Positions 63,601 through 64,000 of a stretch of DNA of 64,000 nt are shown in pieces. The notes beneath the pieces were generated by a model. The model searched no databases, was not told the origin of the DNA, and saw nothing but the letters and a program-made list of their open reading frames with translations. Each line of letters starts with the position of its first letter. Position 1 is the first letter of the stretch. The stretch is from Oreohelix idahoensis. Lineage: Eukaryota; Mollusca; Gastropoda; Stylommatophora; Oreohelicidae. The position numbers were made by a program, and so were the translations under genes. Location: NCBI GenBank assembly GCA_024509875.1, contig JAMPIV010008058.1, positions 193,501-257,500 of the forward strand, in the 5' to 3' direction.

Positions 63601-64000
63601 TCAGGGTTGCTCAAACGGGGTTCCACGGAATGCCAGGGTTACGCGAGAAATCTCTAGGCGTTCCGCGAGAGATCATGTTTAAAAAAAAATAATATAACAA
63701 AATAACGTTTTCTTGTAACTTTCCGCGTCGGGCGATGTTAGCGCTTACAATGGTGGGCAGTGACCGAGCAATCCCGTATGGCAGTGCGCAATGGGACAGT
63801 GTTCGCTCTTGCACATACTGTTTTTCATTAGCATCTTGTAGAGTAGAAATTTGTGATACCGCTGTTAGGCCTACTTCGACAAGGTAAAGAAAAAAATCAA
63901 GTTGTAAGTTGAAAAAAAAAGGAAAAATCGAAGTCTCTTCCACCTACACCACTGATTTGCATTAGAGTTGATATTCTTTGTGGGGACGGGGAAACAACGC
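63601..64000. other. Right-edge sequence, possible repeat cut by the window
   Basis: Starts cagggttgctcaaacggggttcc at about 63601, which looks like a DNA-transposon (hAT-like) terminus. The other end is not in the window, so I do not classify it. Confidence 0.3.

Noticed and set aside
63600..64000. hAT transposon at the right edge
   Set aside because: Only one possible terminus is visible; no inverted partner or 8-bp duplication can be tested in the window.

Overview
This is a eukaryotic, almost certainly invertebrate-animal, genomic window built nearly entirely from transposable elements and their remains. I see no complete host gene, no rRNA or tRNA gene, no CRISPR and no prokaryotic operon structure. 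The repeat classes point to an animal: Ty3/gypsy elements with integrase ahead of reverse transcriptase, RTE-like non-LTR elements with short trinucleotide tails, a Penelope-like element with a GIY-YIG domain, tRNA-derived SINEs, a TTAA-flanked MITE and a Tigger-like remnant. The species cannot be fixed from the sequence. The only trace of a host-like gene is a frameshifted, cut-off zinc-binding fragment at the left edge (1-292, minus).

Layout. 590-9742 (minus) is a full-length Gmr1-type gypsy element with near-identical 0.88-kb LTRs, a 1.95-kb leader and one unbroken 1679-residue Gag-Pol frame; it looks young and possibly autonomous. 10.6-14.6 kb holds a LINE relic, a TCAC-type satellite, a tRNA-derived SINE and a 22-bp minisatellite. 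A 5'-truncated RTE-like LINE (14618-17537) has landed in that minisatellite. 17.7-22.3 kb is mostly featureless. 22.3-25.1 kb (minus) is a Penelope-like element broken by one in-frame stop.

25789-50640 is the centrepiece: a tandem array LTR1-internal1-LTR2-internal2-LTR3 of a second, degraded Gmr1-like family, bounded by one 5-bp duplication (CATAC) and inserted in an older decayed LINE whose halves lie on both sides. LTR1 and LTR2 each carry the same 3164-bp RTE-like LINE at the same site with the same 13-bp duplication. LTR3 has the empty site, but holds a different intact LINE in the opposite orientation. The two RTE copies are far more alike than the DNA around them, which suggests that the insertion was copied between LTRs by gene conversion. 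Both internal regions lack a recognisable protease and integrase core, so the family needs help from elsewhere; the intact element at 590-9742 is related, but I cannot say that it supplies it.

50.6-64 kb contains the right half of the relic LINE, a Tigger-like remnant, four SINE-type insertions (two with clear duplications), a 138-bp MITE, several minisatellites, a small LINE copy with a twin-priming inversion, a long TA tract and further LINE relics. The functional content is therefore retrotransposition machinery (Gag, protease, integrase, RT, RNase H, EEP and GIY-YIG endonucleases) at different stages of decay.
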